Below, piece after piece: positions 17,446 to 26,527 of a DNA stretch of 64,000 nucleotides. The notes below the pieces were generated by a model, which searched no databases, was not told the DNA's origin, and saw only the letters and a list, made by a program, of their open reading frames with translations. Both the position numbers and the translations under genes were made by a program. The stretch comes from Caballeronia megalochromosomata (lineage in GTDB: Bacteria > Pseudomonadota > Gammaproteobacteria > Burkholderiales > Burkholderiaceae): positions 1 through 64,000 of the forward strand of contig LRBF01000060.1 in assembly GCA_001580565.1 (NCBI GenBank), written 5' to 3'. Position 1 is the stretch's first letter, and each line of letters begins with the position of its first letter.

Positions 17446-19956
17446 CTACGGCAGTCGCTTCATCGCTCGGGTCAGCAACTGTTTTGTCGACCAGTATTCG
17501 GCCCATGGGTCGCCAGATTGGAAGCTCAGATACTCGCGTGCCGTTTGCACGGTCCACTGAGCGCCGCTCTTGAGGTCAGCAAGTTGTTCCCAAGCAACTG
17601 GCATCGAGACCCCCATACCTGGTCGAGCGCGAGCAGAGAAGGCTGCAGCAGTTGTCTGCCCCTTCCCATTGCGCAAGTAGTCGACATAGATTCTTCCAAG
17701 CCGATTCGACGGTCCGGAAATCGCAGAGAAGCGTTCGGGAATCGTCTTCGCGAGATGCGCAACGAATGTCTTTGAGAATGCCTTGACTGTCGTATAGTCC
17801 AACCGCGGAGCGAGCGGCACGACCACATGTAGGCCCTTACCGCCGCTTGTCTTCAACCACGCTTGCAAGCCCAACTCCGACAGCAGCAAGCGGACAAGTT
17901 GAGCGGCTTCCTGGACGTGACTCCATTTAACGCCTTCGCCCGGGTCGAGGTCGAAGATGACCCGGTCGGGCGCATCAAGGCGTCGGACTACCGAGTTCCA
18001 TGTATGAAATTCGATGGTATTCATCTGCGCGGCGGATAGCAGCGCGTCGACGGTGTCGACCGTCAGCAACGGTGGATGCTTTGGCCACAATTCTCGGTCG
18101 TGCGCCTTAAGCCCAGGCATCGCGGTGCGTTCAGCGTGCTTCTGGAAGAACAGATTGCCGGCGACACCATCAGGCGCGCGCACGAGGGCAACGGGCCTGT
18201 CTTTCAGGTGGGGCAATATCCGCTCTGCGACGCTGGCGTAGAACCGAACAAGGTCAGCCTTCGTGACCGACGCTGACGCGTCAATCACGCGCTCAGGGTG
18301 CGTTATCTTCAGTTGAGGAAAAGGCTCAGAGGCCTGCGTCGTTCCGCCTTCTCGGACTACGCCACGAGCGTCCTTATCGAGACGCAAGCCTATGAACGAC
18401 GCTTGACGAATCACTTCATCGGCGGTCCACTCAGTGAACTCGACCTCCGCGACTAGGATAGGCTTTACCCATCTCTCACTCCCCGCTGCGCGCTTTGACC
18501 ATCGACCCGGTTTCTTGAGGGGCGTGTTAAAGGGTGTTGCGTCGACTTCGAGCGGCGTAAGTTGCTTCCAGAGGTCGCGCGCAGTCTTCGAATCCCAACC
18601 AGTTCCGACACTCCCTGCGTCATGAAGCTTGCTTCCCACGTAATAGCCGAGCAGCAAGCTGCCGACCTCTCCGTCGTTGCCGCCACGCGCTGTCATGCCA
18701 CAGATAACGAGTTCCTGTCTCAGCCGAGCTTTCGCTTTCAGCCAAGTTTGCGTACGCCCCGACTCATAGACTGCATTGCGCCGCTTGAGCATCAGTCCTT
18801 CCAAACCAAGCCCTGTCGCAGCTTCGAATATCTGCGCTGGCGGAGCGTCAAAGTCCTGGCTGTACAGCAGCCGCTCTCCTGCGTTTTCAACAATCGGTGC
18901 AAGCAACGCACGCCTTGACCACAGCGGCACTTTTCGGAGGTCTTTGCCGTCAAGGAACATCACGTCGAAAAGGAAGAAGAGGATGTCCTTGTTCGATTGC
19001 CCATCAACCGCGTTCTGAAGCGCGGAGAAACTCGGGATACCGTTTTTCAACACGACGATTTCGCCGTCCAGCCATGCGCTGGATAGCTGTAATTCTTTGA
19101 GTTCGGCTACGAGCAGCGGGAATCGAGTTGTCCAATCATGACCGTTGCGGGTAAGGAGCTTCACTCTCTTCTTGTCGACTCGAGCTAACAGGCGGTACCC
19201 ATCAAGTTTGGACTCCACTATCCACTCGCCGCCTGCTGGCAGTGAGGGCGCGAGTGTCGCAAGCTGCGGTTCAAGCTTAGCCGGCAGTGACGCCATCACT
19301 GCAGCTGAGAGGTCAATCTCCGGAGCTTCGGCGCGCGGATTCCGAGGACTGCGCGGTTCGCGCTCTTCGACGGGTCCAAGGGGATTCGCGATAACGCTGT
19401 CGGGGAGTGCCTTGATGACGTCGTATTCGGCGAGCGGACGCGCCCACTCATCGCGTTTCTTGAACATCATCCACTGGTCGGCCTTGTCTCCAGGCTTTGA
19501 TATACGCACCAGCTCCCACAAACCGGCGAGCTTTTCACCGTGCAGACGAAAAATCAATTTTCCTGCTTCCATACCCTTGTGAGAATCTCCGACCGGCTCC
19601 CACGTCCCACGGTCCCACACAATGACCGTTCCTGCGCCATATTGCTTGGGAGGGATGGTTCCCTCGAAGCTAGCGTAATCGATAGGGTGGTCTTCAACGT
19701 GCACCGCCATCTGCTTCTTGGCCGGGTCGTAGCACGGCCCTTTGGGAACAGCCCATGACAGCAGCACGCCGTTATGTTCGAGCCGGAAGTCGTAGTGAAG
19801 GCGGCTGGCCCAGTGTTTCTGCACGACAAATAGCTTCGCGCCGCGGCGCGTTTTCCCGCGAGCGGGCGCAGACGGCTCGGAAGTGACATCGAAGTTCCGC
19901 TTCTGATGATAGCGCTGCAGGGGAGAGGAGGACGCTGCTTTGCGGGACGCAACCAT
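17446..19956 (-). CDS. ligD: DNA ligase D (PE-LIG-POL)
   Basis: 836 residues with the three LigD modules. The 3'-phosphoesterase domain (about 20-190) has HWASRLHYDFRLEHNG and AVHVEDHPIDY, with His48, His54, Asp56 and His90 matching the catalytic set. The ATP-dependent ligase domain (about 230-540) has catalytic Lys250 in ESKLDGYR, later LDGEIVVL and GLEGLMLKRR. The primase-like polymerase domain (about 560-830) has VIFDLDPGEGVKW and LKTSGGKGLHVVVPL. It is the single-protein end-processing enzyme of bacterial non-homologous end joining. No ku gene lies in the window. Transcribed alone from ATG at 19956. Confidence 0.96.
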   Translation of the reverse strand: MVASRKAASSSPLQRYHQKRNFDVTSEPSAPARGKTRRGAKLFVVQKHWASRLHYDFRLEHNGVLLSWAVPKGPCYDPAKKQMAVHVEDHPIDYASFEGTIPPKQYGAGTVIVWDRGTWEPVGDSHKGMEAGKLIFRLHGEKLAGLWELVRISKPGDKADQWMMFKKRDEWARPLAEYDVIKALPDSVIANPLGPVEEREPRSPRNPRAEAPEIDLSAAVMASLPAKLEPQLATLAPSLPAGGEWIVESKLDGYRLLARVDKKRVKLLTRNGHDWTTRFPLLVAELKELQLSSAWLDGEIVVLKNGIPSFSALQNAVDGQSNKDILFFLFDVMFLDGKDLRKVPLWSRRALLAPIVENAGERLLYSQDFDAPPAQIFEAATGLGLEGLMLKRRNAVYESGRTQTWLKAKARLRQELVICGMTARGGNDGEVGSLLLGYYVGSKLHDAGSVGTGWDSKTARDLWKQLTPLEVDATPFNTPLKKPGRWSKRAAGSERWVKPILVAEVEFTEWTADEVIRQASFIGLRLDKDARGVVREGGTTQASEPFPQLKITHPERVIDASASVTKADLVRFYASVAERILPHLKDRPVALVRAPDGVAGNLFFQKHAERTAMPGLKAHDRELWPKHPPLLTVDTVDALLSAAQMNTIEFHTWNSVVRRLDAPDRVIFDLDPGEGVKWSHVQEAAQLVRLLLSELGLQAWLKTSGGKGLHVVVPLAPRLDYTTVKAFSKTFVAHLAKTIPERFSAISGPSNRLGRIYVDYLRNGKGQTTAAAFSARARPGMGVSMPVAWEQLADLKSGAQWTVQTAREYLSFQSGDPWAEYWSTKQLLTRAMKRLP

Positions 19957-20522
19957 TTTGGTTCCCTTGTTTCGATGCTCGAAAATCGCAAGCGTCGTGC
20001 CCTCTGACTTGCCGCTGATGTTCGGTCAAGAACGAAATGTGAAGGGTAGGTTGCCACGGAGGCGTCTGAGGATTATCGCCCCGAAAGTTACATGCGAATG
20101 TGGACATGGCAAGGCGTGGTGCGGACTTCGCTAACTGCTCGCGTTCGCTATAGGCTCTCACGGTGCCAGTTCTTGAGCTGTCCGCCAGATGACCGACAAA
20201 CGACAAGGCAATGCAAATCGTCGCACAGCTTTCAAGCTGAAGGCTTTCGCAGGACACGGACTTTAGCGCATACCGCGTTCCATGTCGGCGTTGCCAGTGG
20301 AGGGAACGGTCTATTCTAGACAGGCGAGCCACTTCGGCACGGGGCAAGGCGGATGTCGGCTGTTTCGTAGGACGAGGCTTGTGCCGGAGGAAGACTTCTG
20401 TGCGGCTCCAGGTGACTATTCCATCTGTTGTAATGGCTCGACGACGCGTTTCGTTGAGAAAAGCATTCGCCTTCGATATGCTCAAGGTGCCTACAGAGCG
20501 ACAGTTTGACGAAGGTGAAAGC
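19957..20522. other. intergenic, nothing recognised
   Basis: About 560 bases between divergent ligD and a plus-strand hypothetical gene. It must carry the ligD promoter. No clear repeat, RNA or conserved frame is seen. Confidence 0.4.
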
Positions 20523-20879
20523 ATGCGCAGTCCGACTTTTCTCGAGCAAATCACCGACGACCCGCTGGATATTCTTACTTCGCAGTTCGTGTTCAGACTT
20601 TCTGCGCTCGAGGAGAATTTTCAGTGGATTCACCCAACTGACGACCTCGGTAGTTGTTGGCCCTGCATCGACCAGCATGTGAACGAGTATCCAGACTTGT
20701 TTCCCGGCAGTAGTGAGTATGATGCTGAGGGAATTGAAGTCCGCAGAGATTGCGAGGGCAAGTTCATTATCCCCGACTGTTCTCGCGAAGCAATGCCTAA
20801 AATCCGCCAGGTGCTTCAATATCTGATTAGTCGCATGGCGGTAGATGGCCATGCAGATGTGTTCCCTGTCCCAAAGTGA
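20523..20879 (+). CDS. acidic hypothetical protein
   Basis: 118 residues from ATG at 20523 with GAAGG nearby; two upstream starts (20433, 20379) stay in frame and cannot be excluded. The product is acidic and globular-looking: FLEQITDDPLDILTSQFVFRL, then DDLGSCWPCIDQHVNEYPDL and REAMPKIRQVLQYLISRMAV. The WPCID segment has two closely placed Cys in the protein overall (C in SCWPC). No known domain. It stands alone downstream of the ligD promoter region, divergent from ligD. Confidence 0.6.
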   Translation: MRSPTFLEQITDDPLDILTSQFVFRLSALEENFQWIHPTDDLGSCWPCIDQHVNEYPDLFPGSSEYDAEGIEVRRDCEGKFIIPDCSREAMPKIRQVLQYLISRMAVDGHADVFPVPK

Positions 20880-21314
20880 TGTGCCGCGAGCGCTAAGCCA
20901 CTGCAGGGGAGTTTCAACAAGCCCGCGCGGACTCGGCACAAGACAAGCGAGTTCCTAACAACTGACCTGCCGAGCGAGTTGGTTCAACCTAACCGTCACG
21001 CGATGATGGTTGACGCACTTCTGACCAAGTGTCCGAACGTCATGGTTGGGTTAAGCAAAATAGCGGTTCGAGCGTCAGCGCTAACGTGAACGACACGAAA
21101 AATCGAGAGCAATTGGCGTTTGAAGCCGCCCAACGATAATGCCTCGGGTTTCATACTCTCAAATCGATGTATGCCGATTGCCCGGCATTCTCCGGGCGCG
21201 CTAACGAAATCCCCGTTCCCTAGCATAAAAACGAGGTAGCGCTTTGACGACGTCCCGGAACGCCGGCTGAGTCGCATAGAACGGGGCGTCCGATTGGCAT
21301 CTCGCGGCGAAAGA
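20880..21314. other. intergenic, nothing recognised
   Basis: 435 bases. A minus-strand frame of about 90 codons exists here but is rich in Arg and Ser and lacks a ribosome site. No repeats or terminators with T-runs were seen. Confidence 0.4.
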
Positions 21315-21554
21315 CTACTGCGACGATGACCGTTCGTCGATATGCCGGAGCAATCGTCGAAGCCGGTCTCGCTGCGCTGGTATCAAGCCCGGTGTCTCCA
21401 GCGCTTGCATCACTCGTTCGCGCCAATAGGTTTGTGCGAATGTTGAATGCGCGCCTTCACCCGCAAGAATGCGCTCTAAGTGTTCGATTTCGCCATCGAG
21501 GCTGAGCGCATGACATGCCCATAGGCCTCGAATCTGGCTCGACGCTCTTCTCAT
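21315..21554 (-). CDS. small helical protein, GLIPAQR family
   Basis: 79 residues from ATG at 21554, chosen for the GGGGGAG ribosome site just upstream. The product is a two-helix protein: LDGEIEHLERILAGEG, then YWRERVMQALETPGLIPAQR and DRLRRLLRHID. The second half is clearly paralogous to the gene at 49389-49619 (RRERVAHALATPGLIPAQRE), including the invariant TPGLIPAQR and the two basic helices around it. Two conserved copies in one window argue that this is a genuine, unnamed Burkholderiaceae family. Function unknown. Confidence 0.7.
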   Translation of the reverse strand: MRRASSQIRGLWACHALSLDGEIEHLERILAGEGAHSTFAQTYWRERVMQALETPGLIPAQRDRLRRLLRHIDERSSSQ

Positions 21555-21644
21555 TGGCTCCCCCTGCATGCCGACGACAGGCCTGCGCAAACGTCGTTCT
21601 CGAAGCCGCGTAAATAGGTATTTAGTTTACATATTTTTGGACAA

Positions 21645-21863
21645 GTGCGGTGGCAGATTTATAGGGGTTTTTCCGGCTTGGAGAGCCGCTTTGTAAAGGA
21701 GTTGCCACGGTCACAAGAGCGACTGTCTGCGCCGCATATGAGTGAGGGACCTTCCTCTTGCCGAGATAAGCGAGAGTCCAAGCAATCGCCTGTCGAGGAC
21801 GAACTACGAGCGATAGCCAAGAAGCTTACTCGAAGAAGACTAAGCGTAAGGGTCGAATCGTAG
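21645..21863 (+). CDS. possible small basic protein
   Basis: Up to 72 residues; an inner ATG at 21738 would give about 41. The C-terminal part (SPVEDELRAIAKKLTRRRLS) reads as a basic amphipathic helix, unlike chance translation, but the N-terminal part is poor and the ribosome site is weak. It is divergent from the GLIPAQR-family gene. It may be real, truncated or spurious. Confidence 0.28.
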   Translation: MRWQIYRGFSGLESRFVKELPRSQERLSAPHMSEGPSSCRDKRESKQSPVEDELRAIAKKLTRRRLSVRVES

Positions 21864-22124
21864 AGGGACTCAAGTCAAAAGCGAATGCAGGTCAAAGGCT
21901 CCTCTGACGACGACGCTGTATGCCTTTCATTCCATCCTTCTGTTCCCTTCGTCCCTCGGTATCAGGCGGTCTGCTTCGGTGTCTTAGACATTGTCCATCA
22001 ATGTCGAGGCGCGCCCCACGGTCTTTGCTGGAGGCCTAAGCGGCGGCATGCTCATTGCGCGCACGATAGGTCCCTTGCCCCGCTTGCCGCCCGACGCAGC
22101 GGCGCAACCAGCAGCCTTCTTATG

Positions 22125-22673
22125 GAAGGAGAAGAGCGGGCGATTTCACAGGAGACGACAATCATTACGACAAGCAATTTGACTGGGTCCGGCGCGGCGC
22201 AAGGCGGCGCGAACATCGTAGGCAGTGGCGTGGGTGACGGGCCCGGTCCCGATGTCATGGCAGCGTCCACGCTCGACAGCACGACGGTCATCACGTCGGA
22301 CGGCGAGGACGTCGGGAAAATAAAAGACATCATGCTGGATGTGCGCAGCGGGCGTGTCGCATACGCCGTACTTTCAAGCGGCGGTTTTCTGGGCATGGGG
22401 GACACCCTAAGAGCGATACCCTGGAATGCTCTGACGCTCGATACGGACCAGAAGGTGTTCAGAGTCGACATCACTGCCGACCGCATCAAGAGCGAACCAG
22501 GCTTTGACAAGGACCACTGGCCAGCGATGGCTGACGTTAGCTGGGGAACCTCTATGCATCAGTACTACAATCGCCAGCCGTATTGGTCGACCGCCTCCGA
22601 CCCGCTTACCGGAAGCGCTGACCCGTTGACGGGAACGAACCCGGTTACGGGCAGCCGCGACCCGCTTCTCTAA
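22125..22673 (+). CDS. PRC-barrel domain protein
   Basis: 182 residues if started at ATG 22125. The core is a PRC barrel: MAASTLDSTTVITSDGEDVG, KIKDIMLDVRSGRVAYAVLS and GGFLGMGDTLRAIPWNAL, then ADRIKSEPGFDKDHWPAMAD. The C-terminus carries a short repeat, four copies of (D/N)P(L/V)TG(S/T) or close variants. A strong AGGAG at 22150-22154 precedes ATC 22161 and ATT 22164 in frame, which would remove the first 12-13 residues and give an N-terminus typical of the family (TTSNLTGSG). The true start is therefore uncertain. PRC-barrel proteins of this kind are stress-related and of unknown role. A decayed copy lies at 50.5 kb. Confidence 0.85.
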   Translation, partial: EGEERAISQETTIITTSNLTGSGAAQGGANIVGSGVGDGPGPDVMAASTLDSTTVITSDGEDVGKIKDIMLDVRSGRVAYAVLSSGGFLGMGDTLRAIPWNALTLDTDQKVFRVDITADRIKSEPGFDKDHWPAMADVSWGTSMHQYYNRQPYWSTASDPLTGSADPLTGTNPVTGSRDPLL

Positions 22674-22688
22674 GCCCGTGCTTCGCAG

Positions 22689-22720
22689 ACCGGGCCGCCT
22701 TCATCGCGAAGCCGCCCGGT
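22689..22720 (+). terminator. hairpin after the PRC-barrel gene
   Basis: ACCGGGC at 22689-22695 pairs with GCCCGGT at 22714-22720, with further pairing (CTTC/GAAG) inside. There is no T-run, so termination is uncertain; the location 16 bases after the stop supports an mRNA 3' end. Confidence 0.45.
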
Positions 22721-22918
22721 CATAATCCGATGATTCGGCTCCGGCTCGGAACGGTCGTCGTCCTTGTCGATGTTGGAGCGCGCTGGCGCGACGCGGTTTT
22801 TGGCGGCAACCGTATAGGGAAACAAAGGGGAAGAACCCTTCGCCGACATCCGAAGGGCGGCCCGGATACCCTCATCGGTAGGTAGAATCCGAGATATCGA
22901 ATACCTGCGGAGGACGCC

Positions 22919-23236
22919 ATGCCTGAACTCTCCGGTAACGCAGAACTGCTAATCGTCGACGTGGAAACCCAAGAGGAGGAGCGCCTCGTATTGACGGAGA
23001 AAGACTTCCATCAAGAGAAGCGTTCCATGCTTGACGATGATGTTCTGCGCGAAGACGAAGAAGGCGAATTCGTGGCGGAGGCAAGTGCGCTGGGCTACGA
23101 CTTCTGCGTAATCGCTACGCCACCGAACAATCTCGACATCGAGGACGACCCCGAAGAAATCCGGGTCGAGATTGTTGAGAACAATTTCGAGTTCGTTGAA
23201 CCGTCCGATGACCAAGACGAAATCGAAGACCTGTGA
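22919..23236 (+). CDS. very acidic small hypothetical protein
   Basis: 105 residues from ATG at 22919 with GGAGGACGCC directly upstream. It is strongly acidic (EEEERLVLTEKDFHQEK, DDDVLREDEEGEF, and a C-terminus of DIEDDPEEIRVEIVENNFEF). The stretch ALGYDFCVIATPP is a plausible buried strand. No signal peptide, no known domain. Such acidic proteins can mimic DNA or bind basic partners, but nothing here proves that. It is followed at 157 bases by phoU on the opposite strand. Confidence 0.75.
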   Translation: MPELSGNAELLIVDVETQEEERLVLTEKDFHQEKRSMLDDDVLREDEEGEFVAEASALGYDFCVIATPPNNLDIEDDPEEIRVEIVENNFEFVEPSDDQDEIEDL

Positions 23237-23392
23237 TGCCTTTAGGCAGGCTCGTGATGGCCGCATCGAAAACTGGTCGTGCACGCATCCCTACATTTCC
23301 CGCAGGCCGCGGAAGGGCGAAAGAAAGCGCCGCCTACCTGTCGATGTGAGGCACGCCCCTTCGCCCGCTGGGGGCGACCTGAGAAGAAGTTT

Positions 23393-24100
23393 TCAGTCTG
23401 AGAACGCCGCGCGTTCAAGCTCGTCCAAGGGGATATGGCGCACGTCGCGACCCTTGACGATAAACACAAGGAATTCAGCAATGTTCTTTGCGTGGTCTCC
23501 AATGCGCTCGAACGCTTTGCCTATGAATAAATATTCAAGCGCGACCGGAATGGTCCTGGGCGCCGCATTCATCTGCATGGCAAGCCTTCGAGACAACGCG
23601 CGGAACGCTTCGTCAATGACCTTGTCGTCTCGTACGATTTGCGCCGCGCTGACCGTATCCATTCGTGCGAATGCGTCAAGCACACGATGCAAAATTAAGT
23701 AGGCCAACTCGCCGCATTTCTTCAATTCGGCGGCGTGGAAGGTCGCCGCATCACCGCTTTCTGATATGCGGCGCATGCCTTTGGAAATCTTTCGCGCTTC
23801 ATCACCTACACGCTCGAGGTTCGTCACGCATTTTGACATTGCCATCAGCAGCCGTAGGTCAGAGGCAGCGGGCTGTCGACGGGCGATGATGTGTTGTATC
23901 TCTTGGTCAATTGATTTCTCGAGCACATTGAGTTGGCGCTCACTGGCGCGGATGTCCGCAACGAGCGTCGGCTCGTATCGACTTATCAGTTGCAGGCAGC
24001 GCTCGATTTGCCTCTCGACGATACCCCCCATCTCGAGAAGATGCGTCGAGAGTGCGATGAGGGCGGCGTCGAATGCACTCGAAAGATGCTTATTTTGCAT
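23393..24100 (-). CDS. phoU: phosphate signalling/uptake regulator PhoU
   Basis: 235 residues, two tandem three-helix PhoU repeats. Repeat 1 has LEKSIDQEIQHIIARRQPAASDLR followed by ERVGDEARKISKG; repeat 2 has DDKVIDEAFRALSRRLAM and KAFERIGDHAKNIAEFLVFIV. The E(R)xGDxxxxI motifs in both repeats are the metal-cluster ligands of the family. PhoU restrains the PhoR/PhoB response with the Pst transporter. No pst or phoBR genes are in the window, so this is likely an accessory second copy outside the main pst operon. Confidence 0.93.
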   Translation of the reverse strand: MQNKHLSSAFDAALIALSTHLLEMGGIVERQIERCLQLISRYEPTLVADIRASERQLNVLEKSIDQEIQHIIARRQPAASDLRLLMAMSKCVTNLERVGDEARKISKGMRRISESGDAATFHAAELKKCGELAYLILHRVLDAFARMDTVSAAQIVRDDKVIDEAFRALSRRLAMQMNAAPRTIPVALEYLFIGKAFERIGDHAKNIAEFLVFIVKGRDVRHIPLDELERAAFSD

Positions 24101-24432
24101 GGCGGTTTCCAGGTTCGTGCGCCCCTTGATGGATGCCGCGGTCCCGCGTGGCGTTCAGCCGGCGCTTATTCTAACGCGTCGACAAAAACGGTATATATCG
24201 TTTTTCGATGGTTGCCTAACGTTACGTTGGCGAATCACTACAGCCGCACACGCTCGCCGTCTAGACATGGAAAAGCGGCGGGCGTTTTTACACAAGCGAG
24301 ACCAGCCCCAGGCGTCCGAAGGTCGTTCTTTTCGGACACGTTTGTTCCGTGTTTCTTGTGCCAGACTTTCTGCAGCGTTGCCATGTAATCGTGCATCGGA
24401 CAGGGTGCAAACTTGTCGCGCTGGCCGCTTTA

Positions 24433-24660
24433 CTGTCTAGAACAACTATCGAGGCTCGATACGAGTCCCGCATACGAGGAAGTTCCTGATTCGCACCTAC
24501 CCGACTATCTATCAGAGCCTTGAGTCGCTCTGCCCAGGCGGCGAGCGCTTCGGGTGTGGCGATGGCTGGTATTCCATCGTCGAAGGCCTCTCGCTGGAGC
24601 TTAAGGCAATCGCCACGGCAGGCGGCGTTAATCGTTTCAGTGTTATGCAGGTAGGCGAAG
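24433..24660 (+). pseudogene. decayed copy of the 42.9-kb zinc-ribbon-like gene
   Basis: From 24480 the frame reads KFLIRTYPTIYQSLE, CPGGERFGCGDGWYSIVEGL and ELKAIATAGGVNRFSVMQV, nearly identical in order to the protein at 42952-43380 (FLIDTYPTIYQTLEP, GGERFECGDGWYEIVEEL, AIATAGGANRLNVVQV). Upstream, the DNA still aligns to the intact gene from its TTG start but is one base shorter over about 50 bases, which breaks the frame. After residue MQV the similarity ends and the Cys-rich C-terminal part is missing. It overlaps no expressed gene. I read it as a frameshifted, 3'-truncated relic. Confidence 0.8.
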
Positions 24661-24712
24661 ACGGGTCCTGGCGACCACAGTCTCTGGTCTGTTCGCTTGA
24701 ACTGAGTCACGG

Positions 24713-24919
24713 TCACGGATTGATGAACGCCAAGAGTTCCGGCAGCTTCCACTCCTTCAGGCGTTCATCCAAAAGATTATCAAAGACTGAGTAATAGAGA
24801 CTCACACACGCGGGATTCGTATGGTCGTAGACGCCGAACTGCGCCGCGACGAGCGCTTCAGCGGCCTGCTCGGCAGACTCAAAGGAGCGTCGCGCTTCTT
24901 CTCTACTAATAGGTTGCAT
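24713..24919 (-). CDS. small hypothetical protein
   Basis: 68 residues from ATG at 24919 (ACGAGG upstream); starts at 24961 or 25015 would extend it to 82 or 100 residues. The sequence ISREEARRSFESAEQAAEAL, then ALVAAQFGVYDHTNPACVSL and LDERLKEWKLPELLAFINP, reads as a compact helical protein with normal codon character. No domain recognised. It abuts the decayed gene on the other strand. Confidence 0.6.
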   Translation of the reverse strand: MQPISREEARRSFESAEQAAEALVAAQFGVYDHTNPACVSLYYSVFDNLLDERLKEWKLPELLAFINP

Positions 24920-25173
24920 GTCGGGCCTCGTCGAATTAAACGTTTGCTGAGTCCTAGGCATATCGGCGCATCCGGGAATTTCTTTAATCTTCGCGGTCAA
25001 GCGTCGTACCGACATATCTCGGCTGCAACGCTGAACGCTTCACGAGCGCCATAGTGCCCAACAGCCGCGAACTTGTACGCGGCCAAGGAATCGTTACTCA
25101 AATCACTTTGCCGGCGCCCGCTCAACCGCTATCGAATCTGCGGAGCACCGCCTGCCAGCAGTGCCCGAGGGTC

Positions 25174-26298
25174 CTACGATGTCGCGACGCCGAGCACCCG
25201 CCCGACGCCGAATGTGAATGCGGCAGCGACAAGACCAACGAGAATTTGTCGAACCGCCGAAAAGCCCGCACTGCGACCATTGAACAGCGATGTGAACACG
25301 CCGATGGCGGCAAGGGCCAGCACACTGAAGCCAATGCACTGAACGATAGCAGGGGCCCCGGACGACCAAAGGAACGGCATAGCAGGGAAGATTGCGCCAA
25401 CTGCGAACAAGCAGAATGAGACGCCCGCCGCTGACCACGGATTGCCGCCAAGCTCGGCTGGGTCTAGCCCCAGCTCCTCACGAACAAGCGCATCCAAGGC
25501 CTTGTCCTTGTCCTGCATGAGTTGCGCGGCGACTCGCTTCGCTTCTTCAGCGCTCAATCCCTTAGCCTTGTAGATAAGCGCGAGTTCGTGCTCTTCGGAA
25601 TCGGGGCTATGCTCGAGCTCGTTCGCTTCCTTCGAGACTTGAGCCTGCGCCAACTCGCGCGCGTTGGTCACAGATAGCCATTCACCGAGCGCCATCGAGC
25701 AAGCGCCGGCAATGAGTCCGGCGAGCGCCGTCAGCAGAATAGCTTTGTTGCCGGTTCCTGCGCCGGCTACGCCCGCAATCAGGCAGAAGTTCGAGACCAG
25801 GCCGTCGTTGGCACCAAGTACGGCGGCACGCAGGTCGTTGCCCGAGGCAACTCCGCGATGCCATGATTCGGCCTGAGCGATGTCTGCGCCCTGAGCCGCT
25901 GCGGGCCTTCCCGCGTTCGCTAACGCCTGAACTACATTCGCGTGTTGGTGCTCGTCCTCCGACATGCGCGCGGTATCCGGATTGCCGGCATACTTGTTCC
26001 GGTCGGCAAACTCGGCGGCCGCGAGAGACGGAAGGACGAATCGCGGCCCGAGCAGATGCACGAGGCCCTTCATCAGATATGTCTTGGCGTTGAAGCCAGC
26101 CGGCGGCTTTCTGCCGTTGGCTCTCAGCTTGTCCGCCCAGACGCGTGCGTGCATGCGTTCGGACGCCGCGAGCTCACTGAACACCTGCTTGCGGGATTCA
26201 TCTCGCTCAACGTGTGCCAGCGTCTCGTAGATTGCTGCACTGTGAAGTTCATCGGCGAGGTTTGCTCGATATTTTCGAAGCTCTTGCGCGGAAGCCAT
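25174..26298 (-). CDS. ferritin-like/VIT1-CCC1 iron exporter (MbfA type)
   Basis: 374 residues in two parts. Residues 1-135 are a rubrerythrin-like domain with ELHSAAIYETLAHVERDE, SERMHARVWADKL and SEDEHQHANVVQALA, giving the ExxH-type di-iron ligands. Residues 155-374 are a VIT1/CCC1 membrane domain: VLGANDGLVSNFCLIAGVAGA, GEWLSVTNARELAQ, and three C-terminal membrane segments. This is the architecture of membrane-bound ferritin MbfA, which exports iron and protects from peroxide stress in alpha- and beta-proteobacteria. Start ATG at 26298 has only a weak ribosome site. Transcribed alone, upstream of the cytochrome b561 gene's 3' end. Confidence 0.93.
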   Translation of the reverse strand: MASAQELRKYRANLADELHSAAIYETLAHVERDESRKQVFSELAASERMHARVWADKLRANGRKPPAGFNAKTYLMKGLVHLLGPRFVLPSLAAAEFADRNKYAGNPDTARMSEDEHQHANVVQALANAGRPAAAQGADIAQAESWHRGVASGNDLRAAVLGANDGLVSNFCLIAGVAGAGTGNKAILLTALAGLIAGACSMALGEWLSVTNARELAQAQVSKEANELEHSPDSEEHELALIYKAKGLSAEEAKRVAAQLMQDKDKALDALVREELGLDPAELGGNPWSAAGVSFCLFAVGAIFPAMPFLWSSGAPAIVQCIGFSVLALAAIGVFTSLFNGRSAGFSAVRQILVGLVAAAFTFGVGRVLGVATS

Positions 26299-26439
26299 TT
26301 AATCATCCATTGCAGTGGTTCGATGACATGACGCCGTCGGCTCACCGCTAAAAATATGAGACGCCCAAGTCGCAGATGCGAATAAAAATACTTCTAAATC
26401 TGCTTGTTGCAACGGTTATCCCGACCGCATACGTGAAAT

Positions 26440-26469
26440 CGGGCTGCCAGTCATTCGACTGGTAGCCCG
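26440..26469 (-). terminator. hairpin at the 3' end of cytochrome b561 gene
   Basis: CGGGCTGCCAGTC and GACTGGTAGCCCG flank an ATTC loop, giving a 13-bp stem with one mismatch. On the minus strand it lies about 58 bases after the cytochrome stop and is followed by ATTTC, a weak T-run. Probably an intrinsic terminator of that gene. Confidence 0.65.
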
Positions 26470-26527
26470 AACTGAGAAACCCGATTGCGCAACGGCCGCG
26501 CCTGCCGCTCCACCTACGGACGCACAG

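Noticed and set aside
19772..20554. A 260-codon minus-strand frame at the ligD start
   Set aside because: It overlaps the ligD N-terminus in another frame and has no domain; ligD is unambiguous.
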